A stretch of DNA of 64,000 nucleotides, taken from Clytia hemisphaerica (lineage: Eukaryota > Cnidaria > Hydrozoa > Leptothecata > Clytiidae). Made by a program: the position numbers and the translations under genes. The stretch lies in contig CACVBU010000904.1 of assembly GCA_902728285.1 (NCBI GenBank), positions 62,001-126,000 on the forward strand, read 5' to 3'. Under the pieces are notes generated by a model. It was given only the letters and a program-made list of their open reading frames with translations. It was not told the DNA's origin and ran no database searches. Every line of letters begins with the position of its first letter. Within the stretch, counting starts at the first letter, position 1. Below, one piece after another: positions 21,641-32,848 of the stretch.

Positions 21641-22490
21641 CAATAAATAAAAGAAGACGACTTTTAAAGTCGAAAATTTCGCATAATACTTGAACATCAA
21701 CGACGAAGACGCGTGAAACGTGACTCCTGCAGCATTATGCATTTTGAATGAAGCGTTACACAAAACGTCCCTGTTACATGAGCAAAATTGACTATCAAGA
21801 CTGCAAAATTTCTAATGATCAAGTCACATCTCAAATTTGATCACAGCTTTCAGTTTAGGATCTATTTACATTTTCATTATTTTATTGCATGTCCACTTTG
21901 CATTTTTCTAGTAGTTTTTCTGTTCTGCAAATACAAATCCCAATTCAAGTTTATTTATGGTAATTTATTCATAGAAATTAATTAATTTATATTTATTTAT
22001 CAATTTTGTCAACTATGTTTAGTATTTATCCACTTTGCTTTTTGTTTATATATCATACTTCAAAACCACATCATCACACATCATCATTCAGTTGTCACTC
22101 AGACTTTGAAGAGTCAACATCAAATATACAAATCACATCATTCTTTTGTTTGCCTTTTCACTTTTGACTTCACACTTTGCAGCTCCCCATTCCTGGCATA
22201 CTGGTAATTATTCATTTATATATTATATTTATTACATTTCAATTTCAAGACTTTTCTATTCACTTTTGTATTCAACTATTGTTCAATTTCAAGTAGACAT
22301 TAAAGGATTTAGGTCAGTTCTCAACTTTTGTCAACTTTTTGTATAAAAGTAGGCGTGTCATTTATTTTTGTTTAGATTTTGATTTTCATTTTGTATTTAC
22401 TTTTTAGTTTTGAATCATCTTTGATTACAAATATGTGCTGCGATAAAGGAAAAGTGTGACTCATTTCTTGGTGGACACCCTTCTGTTACA
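21641..22490 (+). repeat. 850-bp LTR-like direct repeat, 3' copy
   Basis: Same length as 19042-19891 and about 99.4 percent identical by eye, so the element is young. It is immediately followed by a MITE at 22491. No polypurine tract precedes it. Confidence 0.8.
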
Positions 22491-22718
22491 GTCCCTCACA
22501 TGACTTAAGGTTTAATCTCAAAATTAATACCTTATGAAATTTAGAGTTTTACTGTAGTGGTCATCTTTTTGAGATAGAGATTGCCCTTTTTTCATGTAGA
22601 GGAATAGTCGATGTTTTCATATGACAAAAAGGCCAATCTCAAAGCAGAACAGGATTGCAAGATTTCCAATTTTCCAAGACACTTATTTTGAGATTGAACC
22701 TTTAGTCATGTGAGGGAC
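22491..22718. mobile_element. MITE with GTCCCTCACATGACT ends
   Basis: Inverted termini GTCCCTCACATGACTTAAGG and the matching right end pair over about 36 bp. It abuts the 3' LTR-like repeat without a gap. Confidence 0.78.
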
Positions 22719-24861
22719 GAGAATATACACAATGTATTGTACACACAGGTCATAGATACCCTGTTTTTTTTCAATGAAAAATCTCAATCCATTAAAAAGA
22801 AGATTCCTTAAAAAATGCGACTAAAGAATAGTTTTTTTTGAAAATGAAGAAGAAAAAATGAACTTTTCATTCTTATGGCAGAAACCTCATTTTGTGCTTT
22901 GAAGGAACTTGTGATAAAGACTTCTTTCACTTGCGCAAAGTTTATATCAACTTCTTTCTATAAACAGTAGAATTTATCTAAAATTGAGAAATCTTCGCTT
23001 TCTGATATGAATGATGACCCACCACCATCAAAATCATTGGACTTTTCCAGAAAAAAATTGAATATGGGGGGGGGGTGAAGGATATAAATTTTTTTGGAAA
23101 AACCCTCCCTGGATATTGTGACTTTTGATCCCCCGGACAGCAGGTCTAACCCCCTGCCCAGGCAAGCATCAGTTGACCCCTTTGAGAGCAAGTTTACCCC
23201 CCCCCAGGACAAGGCAAATTTTGTAGATCTTTCAAAAAGGTTTTCACTACCTCCCCCCTCCGGACATATATCCTCCACTCCCATGTACGGACATTTTCTG
23301 GAAGAGCCCATTAATAGCAAAAAGCAGTTGAGTAGTTGAGCTCCAGCTTCTGGACTAGAAAATGGCAGGGTAAAAACTAGCCTTTGAGATTAAACTTTGA
23401 CTCCTTTATAACTGCTTTAAACTGCATCCCATTAAACAAACCCTCCCCAATCTCTTGCCGTTTATCCCGTGAAAAATATATAGGAGAAAGATTCAAGAAA
23501 AGTAACAAGAATCTTAGTGCAGAAATGGGAATTTTATACAAACAAGGGTACCATGATTCAAAATGAAAATCCTAATTAGCAAAAGGTGTATCAACATGGG
23601 TGAAGTTTGATTGAACCTCGATTAGTTTGATTTATTACCTTGTTGTCCATTCTTTTTACATTCCGACGGCTTATTAGCAGACGCCCCCGGGGGGGGGTAC
23701 TACCCTTGTCGACCGACGGGGGTGCTCCGCTGACGTTCGAAAAATGGACCCTACGTGGGACTCGAAATTTGCGAAAAAAGTGACCCTGAATGGGACTGAA
23801 ATTCCAAAATTTTCTCAAATTTCCTACTTTTTCCCCAAATTTTCCAAAAATAGGCACCCTACGGGGGACTGATTTTTCTATTTTGGTGTTTTTGCGACCC
23901 TACCTGGGACTCGTGGAGGTCAAAAAAGGTACCCTGACCAGCGGAGCATCCCCGTAACCCATCTTGCCCTAGTACCCCCCCAGGGCTTAAAGAGCGAGCC
24001 AATATCTATCATCCCATCGAGGAGGAAAAGCTGGAACTTTTACTAACCAAACTCATCGAACACCAATCAAACTTCATCGGATAAAAAACTGTCATCATTA
24101 ACGAGGGACATTGTGTGGTGGTGTACGATAGGGCTGGATCTAAATGTCCTTTGTACGGCGGTGAAAATAGGTTAATTTGAAATCTGCTACACCCCACCGT
24201 ACCCACCGTAAATCACCGTACAATGACAATGTACGGCAGTGTCTAGGCAGGGTCGTTTCGATTATTTACAAAAATGATTGCTGAATTTCAATTGACATGA
24301 TTTCTAAGAAATAGTTGCTAAAACTGACTGTTTGTCACAACTGGATTTACTATTAACACATAACTATCTGGTGAAAAAAGGAAAAAAAGATCATACCTGT
24401 GCTGTTTGTAGTTTTGGTGAAGAAGAGAAGAAGAAAGGGTATAATAATAATGTTATTGTTGTGGAAAATTAACTCTTTTTGCACTACTTACTGAGCATGA
24501 TCAATTTATTGGTGCATTCACTAACTACACAAATATAAAATACTTAGTATTAAACGAATATTAAACCTCTTTAAACACTCTCAAAAAGACCAGAAAACAT
24601 GATAAAAATTTATACAGCAGCAGCAAGTTTCAAAATCAAGCAGCCATTAAAAAGTTCTCACGATGAATGTTTACAAAGGCTTGGTTACACTTCTTGCACT
24701 AGCTTATTTTATTTATTAAGAAAGGCCCTGTTTTTTATCACTTTTTATCTTTGTGAGTGACTCCACCTTTAGAATATTGGCCGTAGTACGCCCGCAGTCA
24801 AACGCCCACGCCATAAGTTGCGCCCTAAAAATTTTCTCGATACATAGAAAGACTATCGTAA
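22719..24861. other. Gene-free stretch with C/G tracts and one MITE
   Basis: Holds a C-rich patch at 23060-23290, the MITE at 23686-23985 and CACCGTA-type repeats near 24160-24240. No exon with recognisable protein content was found on either strand. Confidence 0.5.
23686..23985. mobile_element. Poly-G-ended MITE, copy B
   Basis: Collinear with 8613-8912 over its whole length (GGGGTACTACCCTTGTCGAC at the left, TAGTACCCCCCC at the right). No clean target duplication remains. Confidence 0.8.
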
Positions 24862-24863
24862 TA

Positions 24864-25173
24864 CTCTTAGGTTCCAAATAAACGGGGGGGTTCGAATAAA
24901 CGGGGGGGTTGGAAAATTTTCTAGATTTCAATAAACGGGGGGGGGGGGGCCTAATTGCCGGGGGGGGTTGGTAATTGTACTTCTGAAACCCAAAAATAAG
25001 GTAAAAATAGGCTAAAATCAGGCTATTTAGAGCAAAATAAGGGGTCTTCTCTTTGACAGCTGAAAATATTCTTAGAGATTAATAAACGGGGGGGTCCTAA
25101 TAAGGTCCGGGGGGGTTGGAAAATTTTCGAAAAATTAACAAGCGGGGGGGCCCGTTTATTTGGAACCTAAGAG
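24864..25173. mobile_element. Poly-G MITE with CTCTTAGGTTCCAAATAAAC ends
   Basis: Inverted ends CTCTTAGGTTCCAAATAAAC are flanked by TA on both sides. Inside are several AAACGGGGGGG units and long G runs. It lies just past the 3' end of the split LINE fragment. Confidence 0.75.
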
Positions 25174-25519
25174 TACTTTCGCTATGCGAAATTAATAAGA
25201 GCTTCTAATTGCTACTTCAGACATTTTAAGCATCATTCGTGTGTTAATTCCCACGTCTCAGATGCAATTAAAGTATAAGGCCCTAGGAATAAAAACACAA
25301 AAAAGGCAGACTAAGGAGGCAAGATGAGAAGTTTTTGAAAGTGGTCGAAATACACTGATCTAGGTACGAAAGGATATGAGCAACAGAGGAAATAGAATAG
25401 AGACATAAGTGTGCAGTAATGGAAACAGTATATTTCGAAACGTAAACAAGAATGCCGAAAATGTATAATAGAACTTGGGATGACATTGGGGATGCATCAA
25501 GATATATATATATATAACT

Positions 25520-25846
25520 GAGAGCCTAACCCGTTTTGACGACGGGTGTCCTGTGTAACCCGTATTTATATATGACGGGGGTCTTACTTAGCCTGTTTTG
25601 ATGACAGGTGTCGCCTAGCCCGTTTTGATGACGGAGGTTGATAAGCCCCGTTTTGATGACGGAGACTTATACGCCCCGTATAAGACGGAGGCTAAAAAAT
25701 AAACAGGGAGGTTGCCCTGGCGAACCTTAACACCGTTGGGACTACAGTGTGCGAACCTAATCCAGATCTAACTGGATCCTTGACCTTAGGGGATGAATCT
25801 AAGTAACTGACTACTGACATGCAACGGTTACGGAGTAACCCTACAC
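25520..25846. repeat. Array of small hairpins in B2
   Basis: At least five successive stem-loops of the form CCCGT-loop-ACGGG with loop TTTGA(C/T)G or variants lie between 25528 and 25695, one with the paired change CCTGT/ACAGG. Further short hairpins follow (CCAG/CTGG, GGTTAC/GTAACC). The same array is at 26510-26834 in B1. Confidence 0.75.
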
Positions 25847-26509
25847 TAGAACTAAACGTATCATGATGCATCCCAAATGACCTAATCTCTGGTTAACAGC
25901 CTTGCCCAGGAGAAACCATGAGATCAGGATCCGTCGCAGCAGCAATCACCACGCTTGGATGAGAACGCAGTTGGTAACTAAAAAAAAGAAAAGGAAGAAG
26001 CAGAAAGCAGAACCAAAATACAGGGGTTAAGGAGAGGGTGGGAGGGAAAGATTGAAGTTGTGATCAATTGAGACTGAGCTGAACTGCGCTGAAAGGGGCT
26101 TGACGGCAGGATATATAGGCGAAGGAAAGAATAACCGGCAGCCGAAATATACTATTTCATAGCCGCCTCGGTGCGGTGGCGGGATGTACTTCATTCGACT
26201 TGGAATTAACCTGAGCTAAGGTTTAGCTCCAATTAATTCCCACGTCTCAGATGCAATTAAAGTATAAGGCCCTAGGAATAAAAACACAAAAAAGGCAGAC
26301 TAAGGAGGCAAGATGAGAAGTTTTTGAAAGTGGTCGAAATACACTGATCTAGGTACGAAAGGATATGAGCAACAGAGGAAATAGAATAGAGACATAAGTG
26401 TGCAGTAATGGAAACAGTATATTTCGAAACGTAAACAAGAATGCCGAAAATGTATAATAGAACTTGGGATGACATTGGGGATGCATCAAGATATATATAT
26501 ATAACTGAG

Positions 26510-26834
26510 AGCCTAACCCGTTTTGACGACGGGTGTCCTGTGTAACCCGTATTTATATATGACGGGGGTCTTACTTAGCCTGTTTTGATGACAGGTGTCG
26601 CCTAGCCCCGTTTTGATGACGGAGGTTGATAAGCCCCGTTTTGATGACGGAGACTTATACGCCCCGTATAAGACGGAGGCTAAAAAAATAAACGGGAGGT
26701 TGCCCTGGCGAACCTTAACACCGTTGGGACTACAGTGTGCGAACCTAATCCAGATCTAACTGGATCCTTGACCTTAGGGGATGAATCTAAGTAACTGACT
26801 ACTGACATGCAACGGTTACGGAGTAACCCTACAC
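26510..26834. repeat. Array of small hairpins in B1
   Basis: Second copy of the hairpin array at 25520-25846, with only a few indels in spacers and A-runs. The stems are kept. Confidence 0.75.
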
Positions 26835-26939
26835 CCCAACGTCACCCAAATCCAAAGAATAACATTAAAAGGAGGGTAAAGAAATTAATCTGAGGAAATT
26901 CTAGACACATAATGACATTAGGTAGGTTGCAAATAGTGA

Positions 26940-27200
26940 TGTAAAAATTTTACCTTGGCCAAGTTAGAATTAAACTTAGAAATATCTTGGTCAGAGATTT
27001 GAGATACCTAAGATAGCAATCCCTAGACCGTCTACCCATAATGTGTATCATTGAGTCAGACACACATGCGGAGAGGGTAGCGGAGGCTCCACCCATGCAA
27101 AAACTTAGGGTATTTAAACAGTGTTCAAGAGGAAGGAGCTTGAGCAGGGTATGGACTTTCCTTCAAGATATAAGTTTGCCATCCATGAATTTCCATATAT
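26940..27200 (-). pseudogene. Tyrosine recombinase C-terminal domain, decayed
   Basis: One minus-strand frame, with a single stop, reads MDGKLIS, then LSFCMGGASATLS, then VSDSMIHIMGRRSRDCYLRYL. The spacing matches the HSFRxGGA ... DxxIxxMGRWSSDCYxxYI end of YR proteins in DIRS/Ngaro elements, including the candidate nucleophilic tyrosine; the catalytic His and Arg of HSFR are replaced (L and C). It sits at the 3' end of the interior, the usual place in YR retrotransposons. Confidence 0.6.
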
Positions 27201-27239
27201 TATTGTGAAAAGGAATCTCTACGAAGAAATGGGTCTTAG

Positions 27240-30200
27240 AGATTGTAGTCTGTAAATTTAAAAAAGGAGTAGGAAGAGTTATAAACAAAGATATAAAAAC
27301 AAAAAATTCGGAAAATATGACGGCAACAAAATAGAAAGAGAGAAAATATTCAAAAAGCATCAGCATTAAGAAAATCAGCTAGGAAACTAAATACAATCAT
27401 GTGGAAAATTGAAGAACTAAATTTGAGTTTTAAGAGAGCTTTAAAAGATCTGAATTTAAGCTGTTGATTCGAGATCTGTACAATGTGATTCAAGTCGCTT
27501 GCAGAGATGTGGCATGAAACGGAAATAAGACATCCTAATTAAGATTTGGTTTGCAGTGAATGTACGCTGCAAACTAAACTTGGAGATTACGAACGGTTCA
27601 AAACATATCATCTGTTAGCCATTAACTATACATAACTAAATATTTTCATAAATGACTTGAACTTGGTCCTTTGATTATTCAAAAGTATCCATGCTCGAGA
27701 AATCTATTGAAATTCATTACTGTCCTTGTCTAGCCACTGACTCTATCAAGTTGAAACAACAATCATTGTTGAGCTACTCAGGAGCCACAAGCATTTAATA
27801 CAAATTCTGCAAGTATTTGTCTCGAAAGGACAGCACTAAAATTTCAAAGTACTCCATACCATTACAGTTAGGTTGTGATTCCATTTAAGATACTGGATGA
27901 CTAAGTCATTTTGTGAAGCCCTTTTCTACGTCAACTCCTATATGGCGAAAATAATTTGACTTATCAAGTATTTCCAAAAAACCTGTTTAGCATTTAGTCA
28001 CAAAACATTTGGCTGCAAATTGGAGCAGTGAACCTGCCAGTCAAACTTGTCTTCTTATCCCTTATTATAAAGTTTCAACCTATTGTCCCAAAAGGATAGA
28101 CACTTCCGATAGTAGTCAACGAATATCGATCAATCAAATTGACACAACACTATAAAATGATTAATTTCAAAACATTAGCAAAGAATTGATAAATTTATCC
28201 TGAATGTCTGGCATGGTACTACCCTTGCTTAAAAAGGTCAAATGTTGTTACCTCAAATGTAGGATATTAGTTAAGCATTAAGAATAATAAATTCAGGCCA
28301 TTGAAAATTTTTTAAATAAAAACCGACCAGTCCCCAGAACAATGGAAGAAATGATAGTTAGAGAACAGCCTCCTTTTTGACTTGCTGTCGTTTAAATCAA
28401 TAATAAAACAAGGAGAGTTGCAGAAAATGTTTGGGTGATTTTGGAACTGCAAGAAGTTTATGACATAACATCTCAAAAATCAAAACACATGCAAAATGAC
28501 ACATCAATCCAGTCAAAAATCCACTATAACAAGCATTTAATTTGATCTTATTAAAGCAAAAGACGAAAAGGCTATAAAGACAAAAAGCAAAAACTGGATC
28601 ACTACCCTTATTCTTCAAGTCACAAGTAACAACACCACTTTGTCATTTCAACTTTGAGAAAGCAGATACAAATATTCAATCGTACCAGGCTTGTATACCC
28701 AGCTTGGTAAAACCCGTGTGTTTTCATCATGAGAAATATCTCGCAAGTCATCAATGACGTAAGCAATTAACAAAAGAAAAAAAAGAAAGATCAGAGAGAT
28801 TTTTTTTAACTAAGATTTAAGATACCTTCGCCAATCTTGGGAATCTCCATTTTTCGATATTTTATTAGCGCTTTTCGTGACGATTACTCTCATATAAATC
28901 TTATCACCACCAGGATTGGCGAAGTTTGTGAAGTTGAAGCACACGAAGAATTGACTTTTTCAATCATCTGCGGTGGATCTCAAGTTATCTGAAATTGGAA
29001 TCGTCTATAACACGATGTGTAATGAATTGTAACGAACGATGATTGTTGATTTTAAAGTCGTTAAAGTGCGAAGGCGAAGTTATCTTGGGAATAAAACGAA
29101 CTGAAAATCAATTAAAACAATGTAACAAAAAAGTTACAGAATTATGTCAATTATGAACGACAGGTGAGACTTTTATTTATGGCTTTTATTCGCCAATACG
29201 ATGACATGGTTTTTGGCTAATTTTACGAAAAGAAACACACCCCTGTCTCACATGTCCCTCATATCTGTTAAAGAGTTTTTATGAATACGGGCGAAGAGTG
29301 GGGAAACGGTACATCATATTATCTCAGTGACGCTTATTACTACCGGGACAAGGGGTGAAACTTTCCACCTCTTAGCGAGTTTAGTTCGATTTTCCTTTGA
29401 GTTCAAGCTGCAAAAATATCTTGTTTCGATGTTTTTCCATTTGATGTAATTTTTACTTAAAAAGGACGTGAGAATTTCGGTACGGTTTTCCTTTTAACTA
29501 CCTTAAATTTCCATTTGATCAGATAGGGATATGAAGGCCAAGTAGAAATAAAGAGCATTGAGAAATGGGGTAAAATTTTGACAGGCTCGGAGATGCTTCG
29601 GTCGAGGTCTTGAAAAGGCTGAAAGATGGTTATAACGATACTAACGGTGTATTTTACCTTTTTCATAGTTCACCTGGATTTCAAAACTTCACCGAGACAG
29701 GGGTGTATAAATCTTACATTTTACTTTAAGGAGACGGGGGTGTATAAATGTTAATTTTTATTCCCAGTTTACAGATGTTTTTTTTCTTTATAACTTTCGC
29801 GAATGGCCCTTTTAAAAGAATTTTCAAAAAATGCTGTGGCAAAGGAATTTGTCCGCGTGGTCATACTTTCGATTTTTGGATGCGGAACATACGAAATTTA
29901 GAATACGGGCATTGTGAGATAACGATGTTTCAGAACCCTGATCTTGCCACTCCATGCTCATTACTAGGTCTCCACTGGTCTACATTGGATGAATCACAAC
30001 AATTCTTCTCTCGTGCTATTTTCTTTTTTTCTTTTTCATTTCAGTCATTTTCATTTTTTATGGGAACACAATTGCAATATCATTTATCCAGATGACACGT
30101 GTATTTTCCACATTTCCACTGTCGTAATATCATAATGATACACATTCATTGGCGAAGGCAAGAATCTGGAAACCTTCCGGAGAATACCTGTGTCAGAGAT

Positions 30201-32424
30201 CCGGTGGAGCCCTGCAAAACCATCCCCATTGTAAACTTCGAGCTGGAATATAGATTTTCTATCCCAATCGGGACAATACGATTACATAGAAATTTTCATC
30301 ACACTGAATAAGCAAAAAGCTCCACCGGAGCGGCATTGAGACAGTGGTGCGTGTGGTGAGAGAATGAAAAGAACGCCCAGAAAGAAAAGAAAGACCAACG
30401 AAGTTACAGTCTATATTCTATTATAACTTGATTGTAATGATCAGTGACCTCATTTTTAATTTTCGCGCCACTTTTTTTAATGTTTTCGATGTTTTATGTA
30501 TTTCGTAACGTATATTATTTTATGAATTGATAAATTTAATAAAAAAGGTGGTTCTTATTTTCTTCTTCACGACTCCCAAGCAGCACGCTCTCCCTGAACA
30601 GCTCATAATGGTAACAATCGGTAACTAAATAAAGAAGAACAATTAAAAATACTATCATTCATATGGCCGTTAGAAGATCCATGGTACTGTATATTTTTTT
30701 AAGCTTCAAACTTTAGACAAATTGACAGTCGCTCAAACTCAAGAAGGTCGGTAGATAAAACTGCCGAAGTTACGGTGACAAGATACAACGCACACTAATT
30801 GATGAGAAGCACAAAAAACAATCTAGATTCCAACATAGACGAGATAATTGTTTCATATAATAATGTAACTTACGTTGTCTCGGACACTTCTTGAGTTTAG
30901 TGAAAGCAGTCCGCAATGATTGTGATATTGACAAAACGTCTCGCTTCATTTGATCCGTTTTTCCTGAATAAAAAGAAAGTAAAAACATCATTTGAACTTG
31001 AACTTTCAAAGTATTGAAATCAACGGATCATCAGTCGCTTTTGTTAGCAGTGAAGTAAGTAAGTCTATAATCTTTAGGAAGAGAATACGGATATGAATTT
31101 GATGCAGGAGTGTATTTAGGATTGTTAAGCATCGCTGAATAGTATTCTATATGATATAAAAAAGATTGAATGGGTGGAAATTTTTTCAATGGGCACAATA
31201 CCTTATTAAATTTAAAGAATGAATCTCGTAAAGAAAAAATGAAAGCCCCGTTCATCTTCATTTTCCCCCGTTTTCACTTTAAAGTTGAAATTGGCGTATT
31301 TGCCTGACGCGTTCTAGCTCATTTGCACAGGGTAGGGAAAACCCCAGGGGCTACTTAGGCAGATGGAAGTACGGTACGACCCGTCACCACCCGCTTGAGT
31401 ACCTTTTTAGGATAAAGTACCGGTAAGAAGGGTCGGAAAATTCACAAAATTTTCCTTTGTTTTCTCCTTTTTACTCTCGTTAAGGGTCCGAGGGTCGAAT
31501 GTCGGGCGGCACCCCCTCGTCAGATCGCAACCCTAGGATCCTCCCCCCCCCCGGGGGAAAACCCGTTGCAAATGCACACCCCGTGCAAATACCCAAGGAT
31601 TTGTCTGACTGCCAAATATAGTCCATCTAAAATCGATGCAAATTTATGCCAAATTCATTCCACAAGTCATTTATGACATTAAGTTTTTCGAATATAGTCG
31701 CCTGGTATTCAACTTTTATAGCTTAAAAAGTCACCCACGCATTAAATGTAATGTGCCGTTTTTAATTCTCCTTTGGGAAAACGAAAGCTGTTATGCCAGT
31801 TACGATTGATTCGTTTTTTTATACTACTTAATTGACAAGGAATTTACGATGTTCTCTACCGTTTTGACTTTCTCGACGTCACAGCTATGTGTAAGTACTT
31901 TCGTTTACACAACGAAAACACACGGGTTTTACCAAGCTGATACCACGTACGTGTCAAAATCAAATCAATCATTAAATCTGACATCTTTCTCAAAGAACTT
32001 GTCCCACCATATCAAATCCCAAAACAACTTGACAATCGTTTCATAGCTCATTGACCGGTTAATTTATAACAATTATGAATAAAAATACATAACCATAACA
32101 CTGGATATAACAGGCCCCTATCCCCAACTCTCAAAAGGCTAAATGAAGCAGCACAACGACCGACAATCACAACTCCAGAAACGATGATAAGTGTCACTCC
32201 AGCCACAAATCACTCAGAATGCAGGAAAATCTTTTAAGCCTTGAACAAAATTCTAGTGCCAGAAATTATCTTGATTCAAGACAGACACGACTCCTCAAAA
32301 CAAAGCAAAGGAACAACAAAAGCCAGAAGAAGCAAACAATCAAGTCAAAGATTGAATTTAAAATGCCACATATTCAGGTGAATACTGATAAACTTGCCTC
32401 AATAACTTTACCAGCCTTTTAAGA
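27240..32424. other. Interior of the YR element, mostly uninterpretable
   Basis: No reverse transcriptase, RNase H or methylase motif could be read. It includes a possible insertion with ACACCCCTGTCTC inverted ends (about 29236-29714), one with CATTTGCA ends and G/C runs (about 31320-31590) and an exon-like segment at 30874-30963. Confidence 0.4.
30874..30963 (-). CDS. Orphan exon-like segment, 90 bp
   Basis: Minus strand: acceptor TTTTTATTCAG, open frame KTDQMKRDVLSISQSLRTAF and on to KKCPRQ, donor CAAC|GTAAGT. Symmetric phase (1 to 1). The composition is protein-like, but I do not recognise it and found no partner exons. It may be a leftover cellular exon or chance. Confidence 0.3.
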
Positions 32425-32848
32425 CTATCTAAATCCAGACGAAGAGAGAAAACAATACAAAGATTCATACCGAAAATTAAAGGATGGGTGGCAGTGAGAG
32501 TTGATGGACGTTTTTACTCGTAGCGAGGCTACCATTATTGTTGTTGATCGCTCCTGTGAGGGCGGGTTTGAGGCGGTAGCGGGTGAAGAGGTTGTAGTTC
32601 GTTCGTTATTTGGATGGACAAAGCCAGCTCGCTGGATGCTTTCGAATAATGTTACCAGGATATTGGTTTCATCGCCTACTGAAGAAACTGGCACTGTTGA
32701 TGGAATTGTAAAGTTTGGGCGAGCCGTTGGATTCAACGCTGGTTGTTGTTGACACGTGTAGCAGATATAGCGGCAAAATGGCTGAAATGGTGGTCGTTGT
32801 TCGTCGTGTTGTTCGTTATTCAGATGATGAAAGATTGAAGTTGTGATC
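32425..32848 (-). CDS. Open frame at the 5' end of the YR element, function unknown
   Basis: A 141-codon frame open from within A1: rich in Gln, Pro, Thr and Ser, with CRYICYTC and LVTLFESIQRAGFV. By position it could be a gag-like ORF1 remnant; the sequence alone does not show it. No good ATG near its start. Confidence 0.3.

Noticed and set aside
19042-22490. Classic LTR retrotransposon call
   Set aside because: No TG start, no primer-binding site, no polypurine tract, no pol and no flanking duplication were found; described as LTR-like only.
25283-25486. 67-codon minus frame, repeated identically at 26272-26475
   Set aside because: Identical because both lie in the B repeats; it has no protein-family features, and the repetition reflects the element, not selection on a gene.
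29748-30095. 115-codon plus-strand frame with CCGKGICPRG
   Set aside because: Phe/Ser-rich ends and no domain that I recognise; inside the interior of the YR element with no splice partners.
32501-32752. 83-codon plus-strand frame
   Set aside because: Opposite strand of the minus frame 32425-32848; both are of doubtful coding value, and the minus frame fits the element's orientation better.
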